Positions 47,315 through 55,531 of a DNA stretch of 64,000 nt are shown piece by piece. Under the pieces are notes generated by a model. That model was given only the letters and a program-made list of their open reading frames with translations. It did not search any database and was not told where the DNA came from. Position 1 is the first letter of the stretch; the number at the start of each line of letters is the position of its first letter. A program made the position numbers and the translations under genes. The stretch covers positions 1-64,000 of the forward strand of contig NZ_SPQK01000004.1 of the NCBI RefSeq assembly GCF_004570875.1. The letters are read 5' to 3'. The DNA is from Blastococcus sp. CT_GayMR16 (GTDB lineage Bacteria > Actinomycetota > Actinomycetes > Mycobacteriales > Geodermatophilaceae).

Positions 47315-47356
47315 GGCGAGGGCCGGTGACCCCGGATGGGGTCACCGGCCCTCGCC
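47315..47356 (-). terminator. Terminator after the riboswitch-controlled NlpC/P60 gene
   Basis: A perfect 19-bp stem (GGCGAGGGCCGGTGACCCC and its complement) with a 4-nt loop lies 18 nt after the stop at 47374. No T-run, as usual for actinobacterial terminators. Confidence 0.82.
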
Positions 47357-47373
47357 GGACGTGCGGGTGCGGA

Positions 47374-48450
47374 TCAGCCGGCGATGCGCCGGGCACTGTT
47401 GTAGCTGCCCATCGAGTCGAGGCTGGCGACCTTGACCGGCTGGCCCGAGGTCGAGGCGTGGACCATCTGGCCGTTGCCGATGTACATGCCGACGTGGCTG
47501 ACCGGGCTGTAGAAGAACACCAGGTCACCGGGCTGCAGCTCGCTGCGGGAGACCGCCATCCCCATCTGCGACTGGCTGCTGCTCGAGTGCGGGAGGCTCA
47601 CCCCCGCCGCGGAGTACGCGTACTGCGTGAGCCCGGAGCAGTCGAACGCGTTCGGTCCGCCGGCGCCCCAGACGTAGGGGTCACCGACCTGGGCCAGCGC
47701 GGTGTCGACCGCCTGCTGAGCGGCGGCACTCGGGGCGATGACCCCGCTGGGCACTGCCTGGGTGTCACCGCCGTGGGCAGCGAGCACCTGCTGCTGCTGC
47801 GGGGCGGACAGCGCCGCGTACTGGCGCTGGTAGTCGGCGATCTTCGCCTCGAGGGCCGTCTGCTGCGCGGCGATGTCGTCGTAGGACTTCTGCGCCGCGG
47901 CCTGGGCGGCCGAGGAAGCCTCCTCCGCCTGCTCCGCCTGGTCGGCGGCGGCCGCGATCTCGACCACCTGCGCGTTCGTGTGGTCGGCGATGGCGTCGAG
48001 CGTGCCCAGCTGGTGGACGAACTCATCAGCGGAGGAGCTGGTGAGCATCACGTCCAGGCGGGAGAACCCGTCGCTGGTGTAGGCCGAGCGCGCCAGCTGA
48101 CGGATCTGGCCGTCGAGGGAGTCGAGCCGCTTCTGGGCTTCGTCCGCGGCCTGGTCGGCACTCGCGACCGCCGCCTGCTGCTTCTCGAGCTGGACCTTCG
48201 CCTCGTTGAGCTGCTCGGTGACGACCTCCAGCTGGTGGTTGGCGTCGGCGACCTGCGAGGCCACGTCGGCGGCGTCGCCCGGAGCCGCCGCTGCGGACCC
48301 GGGAAGGGCCGTGAGGGTCAGGGCTGCGGCAGCCCCGATCAGCAGACCGGAGCGGACCCGGCCGACGCGACGGGACAGGCGGAGACCGGCTGGAAGATCG
48401 GCGGGAGACTGTTCAAGGGCATGCTTCAGTAGGGCGTGCGGGGTCGCCAC
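47374..48450 (-). CDS. Secreted NlpC/P60 peptidoglycan endopeptidase with coiled coil
   Basis: The 358-residue protein has an N-terminal signal sequence (RSGLLIGAAAALTLTALPGSAAAA), a long coiled-coil region (about residues 60-210, e.g. LEVVTEQLNEAKVQLEKQQAAV) and a C-terminal NlpC/P60 domain: FDCSGLTQYAY (catalytic Cys), SHVGMYIGNGQMVHA (His). It cuts stem peptides of the wall, like RipA/Rv2190c-type enzymes. GTG 48450 was chosen because a TTG at 48480 lies in the riboswitch edge. Expression is probably under c-di-AMP. Confidence 0.9.
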   Translation of the reverse strand: MATPHALLKHALEQSPADLPAGLRLSRRVGRVRSGLLIGAAAALTLTALPGSAAAAPGDAADVASQVADANHQLEVVTEQLNEAKVQLEKQQAAVASADQAADEAQKRLDSLDGQIRQLARSAYTSDGFSRLDVMLTSSSADEFVHQLGTLDAIADHTNAQVVEIAAAADQAEQAEEASSAAQAAAQKSYDDIAAQQTALEAKIADYQRQYAALSAPQQQQVLAAHGGDTQAVPSGVIAPSAAAQQAVDTALAQVGDPYVWGAGGPNAFDCSGLTQYAYSAAGVSLPHSSSSQSQMGMAVSRSELQPGDLVFFYSPVSHVGMYIGNGQMVHASTSGQPVKVASLDSMGSYNSARRIAG

Positions 48451-48479
48451 GAGCGGCGGCTCTCCATTCTTCCTCTGCA

Positions 48480-48640
48480 ACCGCCTACCGAGTTAGCTGA
48501 CGGGTTCGGGCTGGGAAGACTGGCCCTATCCCCTGCGCACCGGCGAGCCGGCCCTACAGGGAAACTCACCCCAGGACTGCGGTGGGTCCCCGGTTCGCCG
48601 TCGGACGCCACGAAGGCGCCGTCGGGCAATTCGGCGGTGC
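48480..48640 (-). promoter_or_regulatory. c-di-AMP riboswitch (ydaO/yuaA)
   Basis: On the minus strand the aptamer blocks occur in order: ACCGCCGAATTGCCCG (near 48637), GGCGAACCGGGGACCCACCG (near 48598), GGGGTGAGTTTCCCTGTAGGG (split block near 48570-48550) and CCCGAACCCGTCAGCTAACT followed by CGGTAGGCGG (48510-48480). These match the ydaO/yuaA consensus, and the first and last blocks pair as P1. In actinobacteria this riboswitch usually controls cell-wall hydrolases and resuscitation factors; here it precedes an NlpC/P60 gene. c-di-AMP normally switches expression off. Confidence 0.9.
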
Positions 48641-48690
48641 TCGGCCGAGGCCACCCTTCAACGGGCGACGACCACTCGGTCGAGCGGCAC

Positions 48691-48719
48691 GACCCTACGA
48701 CCGTGATGCTGCTGTGACA
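48691..48719 (-). promoter_or_regulatory. Promoter of the c-di-AMP riboswitch transcript
   Basis: Minus strand TTGTCA (48719-48714), a 17-nt spacer and TAGGGT (48696-48691) form a good housekeeping promoter about 45-50 nt before the aptamer. The remaining gap 48720-48834 shows direct hits of GTCACA/GGTGAC type but nothing I can assign. Confidence 0.7.
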
Positions 48720-48834
48720 AACGGAGGGCCGTGGGACGGGTGTGACCGGCGCCGCTTTGGCCGTCGTCCCTGCTGGTCAGCGGCCCGCCGTCACCCGGCT
48801 GTGACCCGGTGCGGACTGGTCCGTCCGCCCGTTC

Positions 48835-49173
48835 CTAGCCCGTCTGCCGGCCACTTCCCGAGCCCTCCCCGGAGGCACCGCGGTGCCGGAGCGGGGGCAC
48901 GAGACCGACGTCGGCGAGGGCCCGCACGGCCCGGCGCTCGATCTCGTCGAACTCCACCACGACGCCCGGCGGCGGGACGACGACGTCCTCCGCGGCGGTC
49001 TCGGCGTGCGTGTGGACGTCGTCCTCCGGGAAGCCGGTGCGCGCCCGCCCCGCCATCGGGACGACGACCGGGTCGATGCTCTGCCAGCCCGGCGGCGCGC
49101 CGAGCAGGACGGTAACGACGCAGTCGGCGCAGCCGGTGCCCCGCGCGGTGCAGGTGTCGCAGTCGATCAGCAT
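48835..49173 (-). CDS. Small cysteine-rich hypothetical protein
   Basis: The 112-residue protein begins MLIDCDTCTARGTGCADCVVTVLLG, a Cys-rich knuckle (four Cys in 14 residues) typical of a small zinc- or iron-binding unit that recurs in actinobacterial hypotheticals next to cell-wall genes. The rest is acidic and ends Gly/Ser-rich. The ATG at 49173 has GGAGGAGAG upstream. It lies between two peptidoglycan hydrolase genes on the same strand. Function unknown. Confidence 0.75.
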   Translation of the reverse strand: MLIDCDTCTARGTGCADCVVTVLLGAPPGWQSIDPVVVPMAGRARTGFPEDDVHTHAETAAEDVVVPPPGVVVEFDEIERRAVRALADVGLVPPLRHRGASGEGSGSGRQTG

Positions 49174-49240
49174 GGGATCTCTCCTCCGTGAGTTGTCCGC
49201 ACGGTAGGAGCGGCCACCGACAATTCCGGGGCCGTCGGGC

Positions 49241-50974
49241 TCAGGTCCCCGCGTACTCCCAGTGCCACGGCTCCTCGCGCCCGTTGCCGGGCTCGGCCCA
49301 GTCGGGATGGAGGAAGCCGAACCGGCCGGCGTTGACCTTCATCCAGTTGTAGGGCGCGGTGTCGTAGTTCTCGATGCCTCCGCAGAGGTCGACCGCCAGC
49401 CCCCAGCCGTGGTTGCTGGTGCCGGGCACCGCCGCGAGCGCCGGCTTCTGGCCGTACAACCGGACCTGGCTGGCGTAGGTGCGGTAGGAGTCGGTGATGC
49501 AGATCGGCGAGCCGAACGCCGCCGCGAAGGCTCCCGACATGGCCCGGTAGGCCGCCGCGGCATCGCACCGGAGCGAGTGGCCGGCGACGCCGAGGGGGCA
49601 CATCGCGCTCGGCGGGATGAGCCCGTTGGGATAGCCACCCCACGAGCGGGCGCCGTCGTAGCTCGGCGGGTAGACGGTGTTGCCGCACTCCATGCGGAGG
49701 GCGCCGCCGCTCGGGCCCTGCGCCGGGACGGGAGCGCGCTGGTCCAGGCTGGGGCGGCCGATGCCCAGCACCTGGTCGCCGGGGAGGGTGCGCACGACCA
49801 CCGCACCCGCCCGCGCGTCGGCGGCCAGCATCGTCTTGGGGTCCAGCGCGATGCCGACGTGCCCGAGACCGGCCTCGCCGTTGCCCAGGAAGACGAGGTC
49901 GCCCGGGAGGACGTCGGCCGCGTCGACCGGCGTGGTGACGGCGAAGAGGTCGGCCTGGGTCGCCGGCAGGGAGATGCCCGCGGCACCGTAGACCGACTGC
50001 ACCAGCGATCCGCAGTCCCAGGACTCCGGGCCGGCCGTCCCGGGCGCGTACGGCTTGCCGAGGGCGTTCATCGCCGCACTCACCGCGGCCAGAGTCTCGG
50101 CGGGCAGGACGAGCAGGGACATGGGCTGGCGCGGGAGCTGGGCCGCTCCCCGCTGCGCTCCGCCGGTGGCAGACGCGACCGGGACCATGCCCGCGGGGAT
50201 CCCGGCGGGCGCGTCCTTCAGCTCGGCCGCCGGCGGAGGAACGACCCCGGCCGCGGTCAGCTGGTCGACGTAGCCCTTCCAGTTGGCCGCCGTCCGCGTG
50301 TTCACGTCGACCTGCTCCTGCTGCAGCTGGGCCAGTTGCCGGTCGACGTCGCCCAGGGCCGCGTCGAGCTCGTCGGTGACCGCGTCGGCCGCCGCCTCGA
50401 GCTCGGCGACCCGGGCCGCGACCTCGTCCTTCTGCGCGCGCGCCTGGTCCAGGGCCGCACTGGCCCGCTGCTGCTGCTCCAGCGCCGCCTGCCGCATGGC
50501 CTCGGCCGCGCCGATGACGTCGGCGGCGTGGGCGTCGACGACGTCCAGGAAGCTCATGGCCGACAGGACGTCGCCCGGGTCGCCGCCGGAGAGCAGCAGG
50601 GTCAGCGGCGTCAGCGAGCCGCCGTCCCGGTAGAGCGCCGACGCGTAGCTCGCCACCACCTTCTGGTAGCCCGCGAGCTCCCCCTGGGCGTCGTCGAAGA
50701 CCTGCTGCGCGTCCGCGACCAGCTGCTCGGCCCGTATCAGGGCGTCGCGGGCCGCGACGACCTCGCCCTGCTGGGCCTGCAGCCCGCTCTGCACCTCGGC
50801 GGCGCGCTGCTGGAGCTCGTCCAGCGCCCGGCTGTCGAGCACGCCGGAGGTGCCGCCGGGCTGGTCGCTGGGTGCGGCCGCGGCGGGACCGGCGCCGGCC
50901 AGCACGAGCGCGACGACCGCCGCGGCGACCACACGCGCCGTCCCTGGGGTGCGCCACGGGGAGCGCGGGAACAT
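49241..50974 (-). CDS. Secreted fusion of NlpC/P60 and VanY-type D,D-carboxypeptidase domains
   Basis: The 577-residue protein has a signal peptide, a coiled-coil region (about 45-240), an NlpC/P60 domain (about 290-420; ESWDCGSLVQSVYGAAG with catalytic Cys, LGHVGIAL with His) and a C-terminal M15 domain (about 430-577; SYRTYASQV, GTSNHGWGLAVDL with metal-binding His and Asp, PWHWEY). One chain would thus combine an endopeptidase and a D-Ala-D-Ala carboxypeptidase. The catalytic core reads DCGSL where the family has DCSGL. ATG 50974. Confidence 0.85.
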   Translation of the reverse strand: MFPRSPWRTPGTARVVAAAVVALVLAGAGPAAAAPSDQPGGTSGVLDSRALDELQQRAAEVQSGLQAQQGEVVAARDALIRAEQLVADAQQVFDDAQGELAGYQKVVASYASALYRDGGSLTPLTLLLSGGDPGDVLSAMSFLDVVDAHAADVIGAAEAMRQAALEQQQRASAALDQARAQKDEVAARVAELEAAADAVTDELDAALGDVDRQLAQLQQEQVDVNTRTAANWKGYVDQLTAAGVVPPPAAELKDAPAGIPAGMVPVASATGGAQRGAAQLPRQPMSLLVLPAETLAAVSAAMNALGKPYAPGTAGPESWDCGSLVQSVYGAAGISLPATQADLFAVTTPVDAADVLPGDLVFLGNGEAGLGHVGIALDPKTMLAADARAGAVVVRTLPGDQVLGIGRPSLDQRAPVPAQGPSGGALRMECGNTVYPPSYDGARSWGGYPNGLIPPSAMCPLGVAGHSLRCDAAAAYRAMSGAFAAAFGSPICITDSYRTYASQVRLYGQKPALAAVPGTSNHGWGLAVDLCGGIENYDTAPYNWMKVNAGRFGFLHPDWAEPGNGREEPWHWEYAGT

Positions 50975-51169
50975 CGGACCACCTCTGCGTTCGGGGCGCC
51001 CCCTCGACAAGGGCGACCCACCGGCACAGATGGTGTCCTGATCGCCGACGAACCGCCAGGTGAGCGGCGCTGATCCCCCGCCCGGGCGACGACGTGCACC
51101 CGTCCGTGCGGCACCGGGCAGCGGCGCGGCATCACAAGAGTGTCATTAGCCCGACCTACCGTCCGATCC

Positions 51170-52987
51170 GTGCCCCGGCCAACCGCACTCGACCGCTACC
51201 AGCAGGTGTCGATCGAGGAGCTCGGCACCCGCCTGGCGGACGTGACGTTCGTCGTGGTCGACCTCGAGACCACCGGCGGATCGCCGAAGGACAGCGCGAT
51301 CACCGAGATCGGGGCGGTGAAGGTCCGCGGTGGCCAGGTGCTCGGCGAGTTCCAGACCCTGATCGACCCGGGACGGGAGATCCCGCCCTACATCAGCGTG
51401 CTGACCGGTATCACCTCGATGATGGTGGCCGCCGCGCCACGCATCGGCACCGTGCTGCCGTCCTTCCTCGAGTTCGCCCGTGGCACGGTGCTGGTCGCCC
51501 ACAACGCCCCGTTCGACCTCGGCTTCCTCAAGGCCGCCTGCGCGGAGAACGGGCTCGCGTGGCCGCCCACGGCGTCCGTCGACACCGCCGTCCTGGCGCG
51601 GCGGCTACTGACCCGCGACGAGGTGCCCAACTGCAAGCTGGCCACCCTCGCGCCCTTCTTCTCCGCCACAACCTCCCCCACCCACCGCGCGCTGGACGAC
51701 GCCCGCGCGACGGTCGACGTCCTGCACGGCCTGTTCGAGCGGCTGGGGCCGCTGGGCATCACCACGCTGGAGGAGCTGACCTCGCTCACCCGGCAGGTCG
51801 ACCCCGAGCGCCTGCGCAAGCGGCACCTCGCCGACACCGTCCCGCGCGGCCCCGGGGTCTATCTCTTCCGCGGGCCGCGCGACGAGCCGCTCTACGTCGG
51901 GACGTCGAACGACCTGCGCAGCCGGGTGCGCAGCTACTTCTCCGCCGGTGAGCAGCGCAGCCGCATCACCGAGATGGTCGCGCTGTCCCAGCGGGTGGAT
52001 GCCATCCCCTGCGCGCACGACCTCGAGGCCGCCGTCCGGGAGCTCCGGCTGATCGCCGAGCACAAGCCGCGCTACAACCGCCGCTCCCGCTTCCCCGAGC
52101 GCGCGCTGTGGGTGCGCCTGACCGAGGAGCCCTTCCCGCGGTTGTCGGTCGTCCGCCGGGTGCGGCCTGGCACCGGGGTGTTCCTCGGTCCGTTCCCCGA
52201 CCGCCGGGCCGCCGACGCCGCGATGGCCGCCGTCCACGAGTCCCTGCCCCTGCGCCAGTGCACGACCCGGATCTCCCCGCGGGTGCCGACCTCGGCCTGC
52301 GCGCTGGCCGGCATGGGCCGGTGCGGGGCGCCGTGCACCGGCGCGCAGTCGGTCGACGAGTACGCGACGGTCGCCGCCGTGTTCCGGGCGGCGGTCGACC
52401 ACGACCCCTCCGCGCTCGTGGCGCCGCTCCTCGCCCGCGTGGACCGGCTGGCCGGCGAGGAGCGGTACGAGGACGCCGCGATGCTCCGCGACCGGGTCGC
52501 CGTCCTGGTGCGCGCGGTCCGGCGCCGGCAGCGCCTCGCGTCGCTGGCCGCCGTCCCCGAGCTGGCCATCGCGCGCTCCGACGGCGACGGCGGGTGGCAC
52601 CTGTCCGTCGTCCGCCGGGGCCGGCTGGTCGCCGCAGGCTGCGCTCCGCAGGCCACCTCGGTGCGCTCCACCATCGCGGGGCTGCTGCTGACGGCTGAGA
52701 CACCGACCGGTCCGGACGACGAACTGGCCGCCTCGGTCGATGAGACCGAACTGATCCTGCGCTGGATGGAGAAGCCGGGGACGCGGCTGGTGGAGGTGAC
52801 CGGCACGCTGGCCAGCCCCGCACCGGGCACCGGCGCGTTCAGCGCCTTCCTGGCCCGGGTCGAGGCGGGCCGCAGCGGCCGCGACCCGTTCGCCGACGGG
52901 CGGTCGCTGGGCACGCGGGCGCGGCCCGAGCGGGTGACGGCCGGAGCGGGTGTTCCGGCGCGCACCCGGCTAGGCTCGCCCGCGTGA
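51170..52987 (+). CDS. DEDD exonuclease fused to UvrC-like GIY-YIG domain (Rv2191-like)
   Basis: The 605-residue protein has an epsilon-type proofreading exonuclease domain (about 20-190: VVVDLETTGGSPKDSAITEIGAV, LVAHNAPFDLGFL, HRALDDARATVDVL) followed by a UvrC N-terminal-like GIY-YIG domain (GPGVYLFRGPRDEPLYVGTSNDLRSRVRSYF) and a UvrB-binding-like part (AGEERYEDAAMLRDRVAVL). It is probably a Cho/UvrC-type repair nuclease; substrate unproven. GTG 51170 has TACCGT 7 nt upstream (leaderless), preferred over GTG 51140. Confidence 0.88.
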   Translation: MPRPTALDRYQQVSIEELGTRLADVTFVVVDLETTGGSPKDSAITEIGAVKVRGGQVLGEFQTLIDPGREIPPYISVLTGITSMMVAAAPRIGTVLPSFLEFARGTVLVAHNAPFDLGFLKAACAENGLAWPPTASVDTAVLARRLLTRDEVPNCKLATLAPFFSATTSPTHRALDDARATVDVLHGLFERLGPLGITTLEELTSLTRQVDPERLRKRHLADTVPRGPGVYLFRGPRDEPLYVGTSNDLRSRVRSYFSAGEQRSRITEMVALSQRVDAIPCAHDLEAAVRELRLIAEHKPRYNRRSRFPERALWVRLTEEPFPRLSVVRRVRPGTGVFLGPFPDRRAADAAMAAVHESLPLRQCTTRISPRVPTSACALAGMGRCGAPCTGAQSVDEYATVAAVFRAAVDHDPSALVAPLLARVDRLAGEERYEDAAMLRDRVAVLVRAVRRRQRLASLAAVPELAIARSDGDGGWHLSVVRRGRLVAAGCAPQATSVRSTIAGLLLTAETPTGPDDELAASVDETELILRWMEKPGTRLVEVTGTLASPAPGTGAFSAFLARVEAGRSGRDPFADGRSLGTRARPERVTAGAGVPARTRLGSPA

Positions 52988-53271
52988 TCACCGCCATCGT
53001 GATGATCGATGCCGCCACCGACTCGATCCCCGAGGTCGCGGCCGCCATCGCCGACCTCGACGGGGTCAGCGAGGTCTACTCCACCGCCGGTGAGGTCGAT
53101 CTGATCGCCATCGTGCGGGTGCGCGAGTTCGAGCAGGTCGCCGACGTCATCGCCGGCCGCATCAACAAGGTGCCGGGCGTCCTCGAGACCGAGACCCACA
53201 TCGCCTTCCGCGCCTACTCCCAGCACGACCTGGAAGCGGCCTTCGCGATCGGCTTCGAGACCGCCGACTAG
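52984..53271 (+). CDS. Stand-alone Lrp/AsnC ligand-binding (RAM) domain protein
   Basis: The 95-residue protein starts ITAIVMIDAATDSIPEVAAAIADLDGVSEVYS and consists only of the amino-acid-sensing half of Lrp/AsnC regulators, with no helix-turn-helix. Such proteins form oligomers and bind small ligands. GTG 52984 overlaps the upstream stop (GTGA) but TAGGCT (52971-52976) lies 7 nt before it, so it may also have its own leaderless promoter inside the nuclease gene. It neighbours trpD, which might suggest an amino-acid ligand. Confidence 0.85.
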   Translation: MITAIVMIDAATDSIPEVAAAIADLDGVSEVYSTAGEVDLIAIVRVREFEQVADVIAGRINKVPGVLETETHIAFRAYSQHDLEAAFAIGFETAD

Positions 53272-53278
53272 TAGGACG

Positions 53279-54328
53279 TCAGCGGGCGGACTGGCTGACC
53301 TGCACCCAGCGCTCCAGGAGTGCCACGGCCCGGCCGTCGTCGACGGCGGCCGCGGCCCGCGCCATCCCCGCGCCGACCGCGTCGTGCAGCCGGGCCGACC
53401 GCTCGTCGAAGGCAGCCAGCGCCGCCCCCGCGTTCAGCAGTACGGCATCGCGGACCGGGCCCTTCTCACCGGCCAGCACCCGCCGGAACACGTCGGCGTT
53501 GAAGGCCGGAGAACCACCCCGCAGGTCATCGGGCACCGACGCCGGGATGCCGAGCGCCGCCGGGTCCAGCCGGTCCGGGGTGACCTCGCCGTCGCGGACC
53601 ACCCACACCGACGAGGTCGTGGCGGTGGTCAGCTCGTCGAGGCCGTCGTCCCCACGGAAGACGAGGGCACGGCCGCCGCGTGCCGCCAGCACGCCGGCCA
53701 TGACCGGCGCCATCCGGCGGTCGGCGCAGCCGATCGCCGCGGCCACCGGCCGCGCCGGGTTGGTCAGCGGGCCCAGGAAGTTGAAGACGGTGGGGATGCC
53801 CATCTCCCGCCGCGGCCCGCCCGCGAAGCGCATGCCCGGGTGGAAGACCGGCGCGAAGAAAAAGCCGATGCCGGCCTCCTGCACGCAGCGGGCGACGCCG
53901 GGTGCCGGGAGGTCGATCGCGACGCCCAGTTCCTCGAGCACGTCGGCCGACCCCGAGGACGACGACGCGGCGCGCCCGCCGTGCTTGGCGACCGGCACCC
54001 CCGCCGCCGCGGCCACCACCGCCGCCATGGAGGAGATGTTCACGGTGTGCGCGCCGTCGCCGCCGGTGCCGACGATGTCGACGCAGTCCAGCGGGATGTC
54101 CACGGGGGTGGCCTGGGCGAGCATCTCCGTCGCCATGCCGGCGACCTCCTCGGCGGACTCCCCCTTCGCGCGGAGGGCGACGGCGAAGGCGGCGACCTGC
54201 ACCGGCGTGGCCTCGCCGGTCATGACCTCACGCATCGCCCACGAGGTGTCGGCCGAGGTGAGGTCCTGACCGCCGAGCAGCCGGTTGAGCAGGCCCGGCC
54301 AGGTCGGGCGGCCTCCGGGCGAGCTCAC
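53279..54328 (-). CDS. trpD: Anthranilate phosphoribosyltransferase
   Basis: The 349-residue enzyme joins anthranilate and PRPP in tryptophan synthesis. It has [28 protein letters not shown], the PRPP loop [44 protein letters not shown] and [18 protein letters not shown] has Ala-His where GGDGxxTFN is usual, a small variation. GTG 54328 is coupled (GTGA) to a response-regulator-like gene. No other trp gene lies nearby, as in mycobacteria. Confidence 0.94.
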   Translation of the reverse strand: MSSPGGRPTWPGLLNRLLGGQDLTSADTSWAMREVMTGEATPVQVAAFAVALRAKGESAEEVAGMATEMLAQATPVDIPLDCVDIVGTGGDGAHTVNISSMAAVVAAAAGVPVAKHGGRAASSSSGSADVLEELGVAIDLPAPGVARCVQEAGIGFFFAPVFHPGMRFAGGPRREMGIPTVFNFLGPLTNPARPVAAAIGCADRRMAPVMAGVLAARGGRALVFRGDDGLDELTTATTSSVWVVRDGEVTPDRLDPAALGIPASVPDDLRGGSPAFNADVFRRVLAGEKGPVRDAVLLNAGAALAAFDERSARLHDAVGAGMARAAAAVDDGRAVALLERWVQVSQSAR

Positions 54329-54753
54329 CGACGGACGACGGGGCGCCGCGCGTGTGCGCGCAGCAGGTCCGCCACCACGGCGGGCGCGGTGAGCGGGTCG
54401 ATCGGCAGTGGCAGGGTGCCCTCGGCCCGCGACCAGTGCGCCAGCCAGCGGTCGGGCTGGCGGGCGATGAGCACGCACACGGCCGGGCGGTCGGCGACCT
54501 CCTCCTCCAGTTGGCGCGCGAGCGCGAGCCCACCGACGGGCTGCGCCTCGCCGTCGAGGATGCACAGATCGATGCCGCCGCGATCCACGGCGGCGATGAC
54601 CTCGTCGCCGGTTCCGCACTCGATCCAGGTGACCGGGCCGACGTCGGAGGCGGGACGGCGACCCACCGCCGTCCGCACGGCGTCGCGGGTCTGGGACCGG
54701 TGGCTGTAGACCAGCACGCTGGCCGGAACGGCGGTGTCGGCGGCGGAGATCAC
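54325..54753 (-). CDS. Response-regulator-like receiver protein without output domain
   Basis: The 142-residue protein ([20 protein letters not shown]... [23 protein letters not shown]...) has the alternating strand-helix pattern of a receiver domain with Asp in CILDGE at the phospho-acceptor position, but the acidic pair and conserved Lys of true receivers are weak or absent (YSHRSQT; PLPIDPL). So it may be a pseudo-receiver. GTG 54753 has TAGGCT 7 nt upstream (leaderless). It is divergent from ctaE. Confidence 0.72.
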   Translation of the reverse strand: MISAADTAVPASVLVYSHRSQTRDAVRTAVGRRPASDVGPVTWIECGTGDEVIAAVDRGGIDLCILDGEAQPVGGLALARQLEEEVADRPAVCVLIARQPDRWLAHWSRAEGTLPLPIDPLTAPAVVADLLRAHARRPVVRR

Positions 54754-54886
54754 GCGGCGGAGCCTAGTGGCTGCCCGTCCGGATTCCGCGGTAGGCGGCG
54801 GTCACGGTAAAGAGCTGATCACTTTGCCGCCACGCCCATCGCACCCGCGGTCGTCGCGACCCCCCGCCGATGCCATGATGACCCTC

Positions 54887-55524
54887 GTGACAACGGCCCC
54901 CGTCGCGAGCAGCACCTTCGACACATCGCGGGTGCACTCCTTGACCCGACCGAACATGGTCAGCGTCGGCACGATCATCTGGCTCTCCAGCGAGCTGATG
55001 TTCTTCGCCGGCCTGTTCGCCATGTACTTCACCGCGCGAGCGCGGGCCACCGAAGGGTGGCCGCCGGAGCCGACCGAGCTGAACATCCCGTACGCGGTCG
55101 TCTTCACGCTGATCCTGATCGCCTCGTCCGTGACCTGCCAGTTCGGCGTCTTCGCAGCGGAACAGGGCAACGTCTACGGACTGCGGCGCTGGTTCACGAT
55201 CACCTTCGTGATGGGCCTGGCCTTCGTCCTCGGCCAGGCGAAGCCTTCGTCCTCGGCCAGGCGAACGAGTACCGCGTCCTCGTCACCGAGCACGGCACGA
55301 CGATCTCGTCGTCGACCTACGGCTCGGTCTTCTACCTGACCACCGGGTTCCACGCGCTGCACGTGATCGGCGGCCTCGTCGCCTTCGTCTACCTGCTCAT
55401 CAGATCCACGATGGGCCGGTTCACACCGGCCCAGGCAACCTCGGCCATCGTGGTCTCCTACTACTGGCACTTCGTCGACGTCGTGTGGGTCGGGCTCTTC
55501 GCCACGATCTACCTGATCCGCTAG
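54887..55524 (+). pseudogene. ctaE: Cytochrome c oxidase subunit III, frameshifted by a 23-bp tandem duplication
   Basis: Codons from GTG 54887 give a subunit III start ([39 protein letters not shown]) to GLAFVLGQA, then shift out of frame at 55220-55265; the correct sequence resumes in another frame as [21 protein letters not shown] and ends [27 protein letters not shown] at 55524. The cause is a perfect 23-bp tandem duplication. Removing one copy restores a complete 204-residue protein. As read, the product ends at 55339 (about 150 residues) and lacks the last membrane helices. Subunit III normally is needed for a stable aa3 oxidase. Confidence 0.85.
55220..55265 (+). repeat. Perfect 23-bp tandem duplication in ctaE
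   Basis: The unit at 55220-55242 (GCCTTCGTCC...AGGCGAA) is repeated exactly at 55243-55265. 23 is not a multiple of 3, so the frame is lost. Both flanks differ directly outside, so the copies are exactly two. Confidence 0.95.
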
Positions 55525-55531
55525 GGAACCG

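Noticed and set aside
48480-48482. TTG start for the NlpC/P60 gene
   Set aside because: It lies at the 3' edge of the c-di-AMP aptamer without a ribosome binding site; GTG 48450 is better placed.
55220-55265. Programmed ribosomal frameshift in ctaE
   Set aside because: There is no slippery heptamer or downstream structure; a perfect tandem duplication explains the frame change fully.
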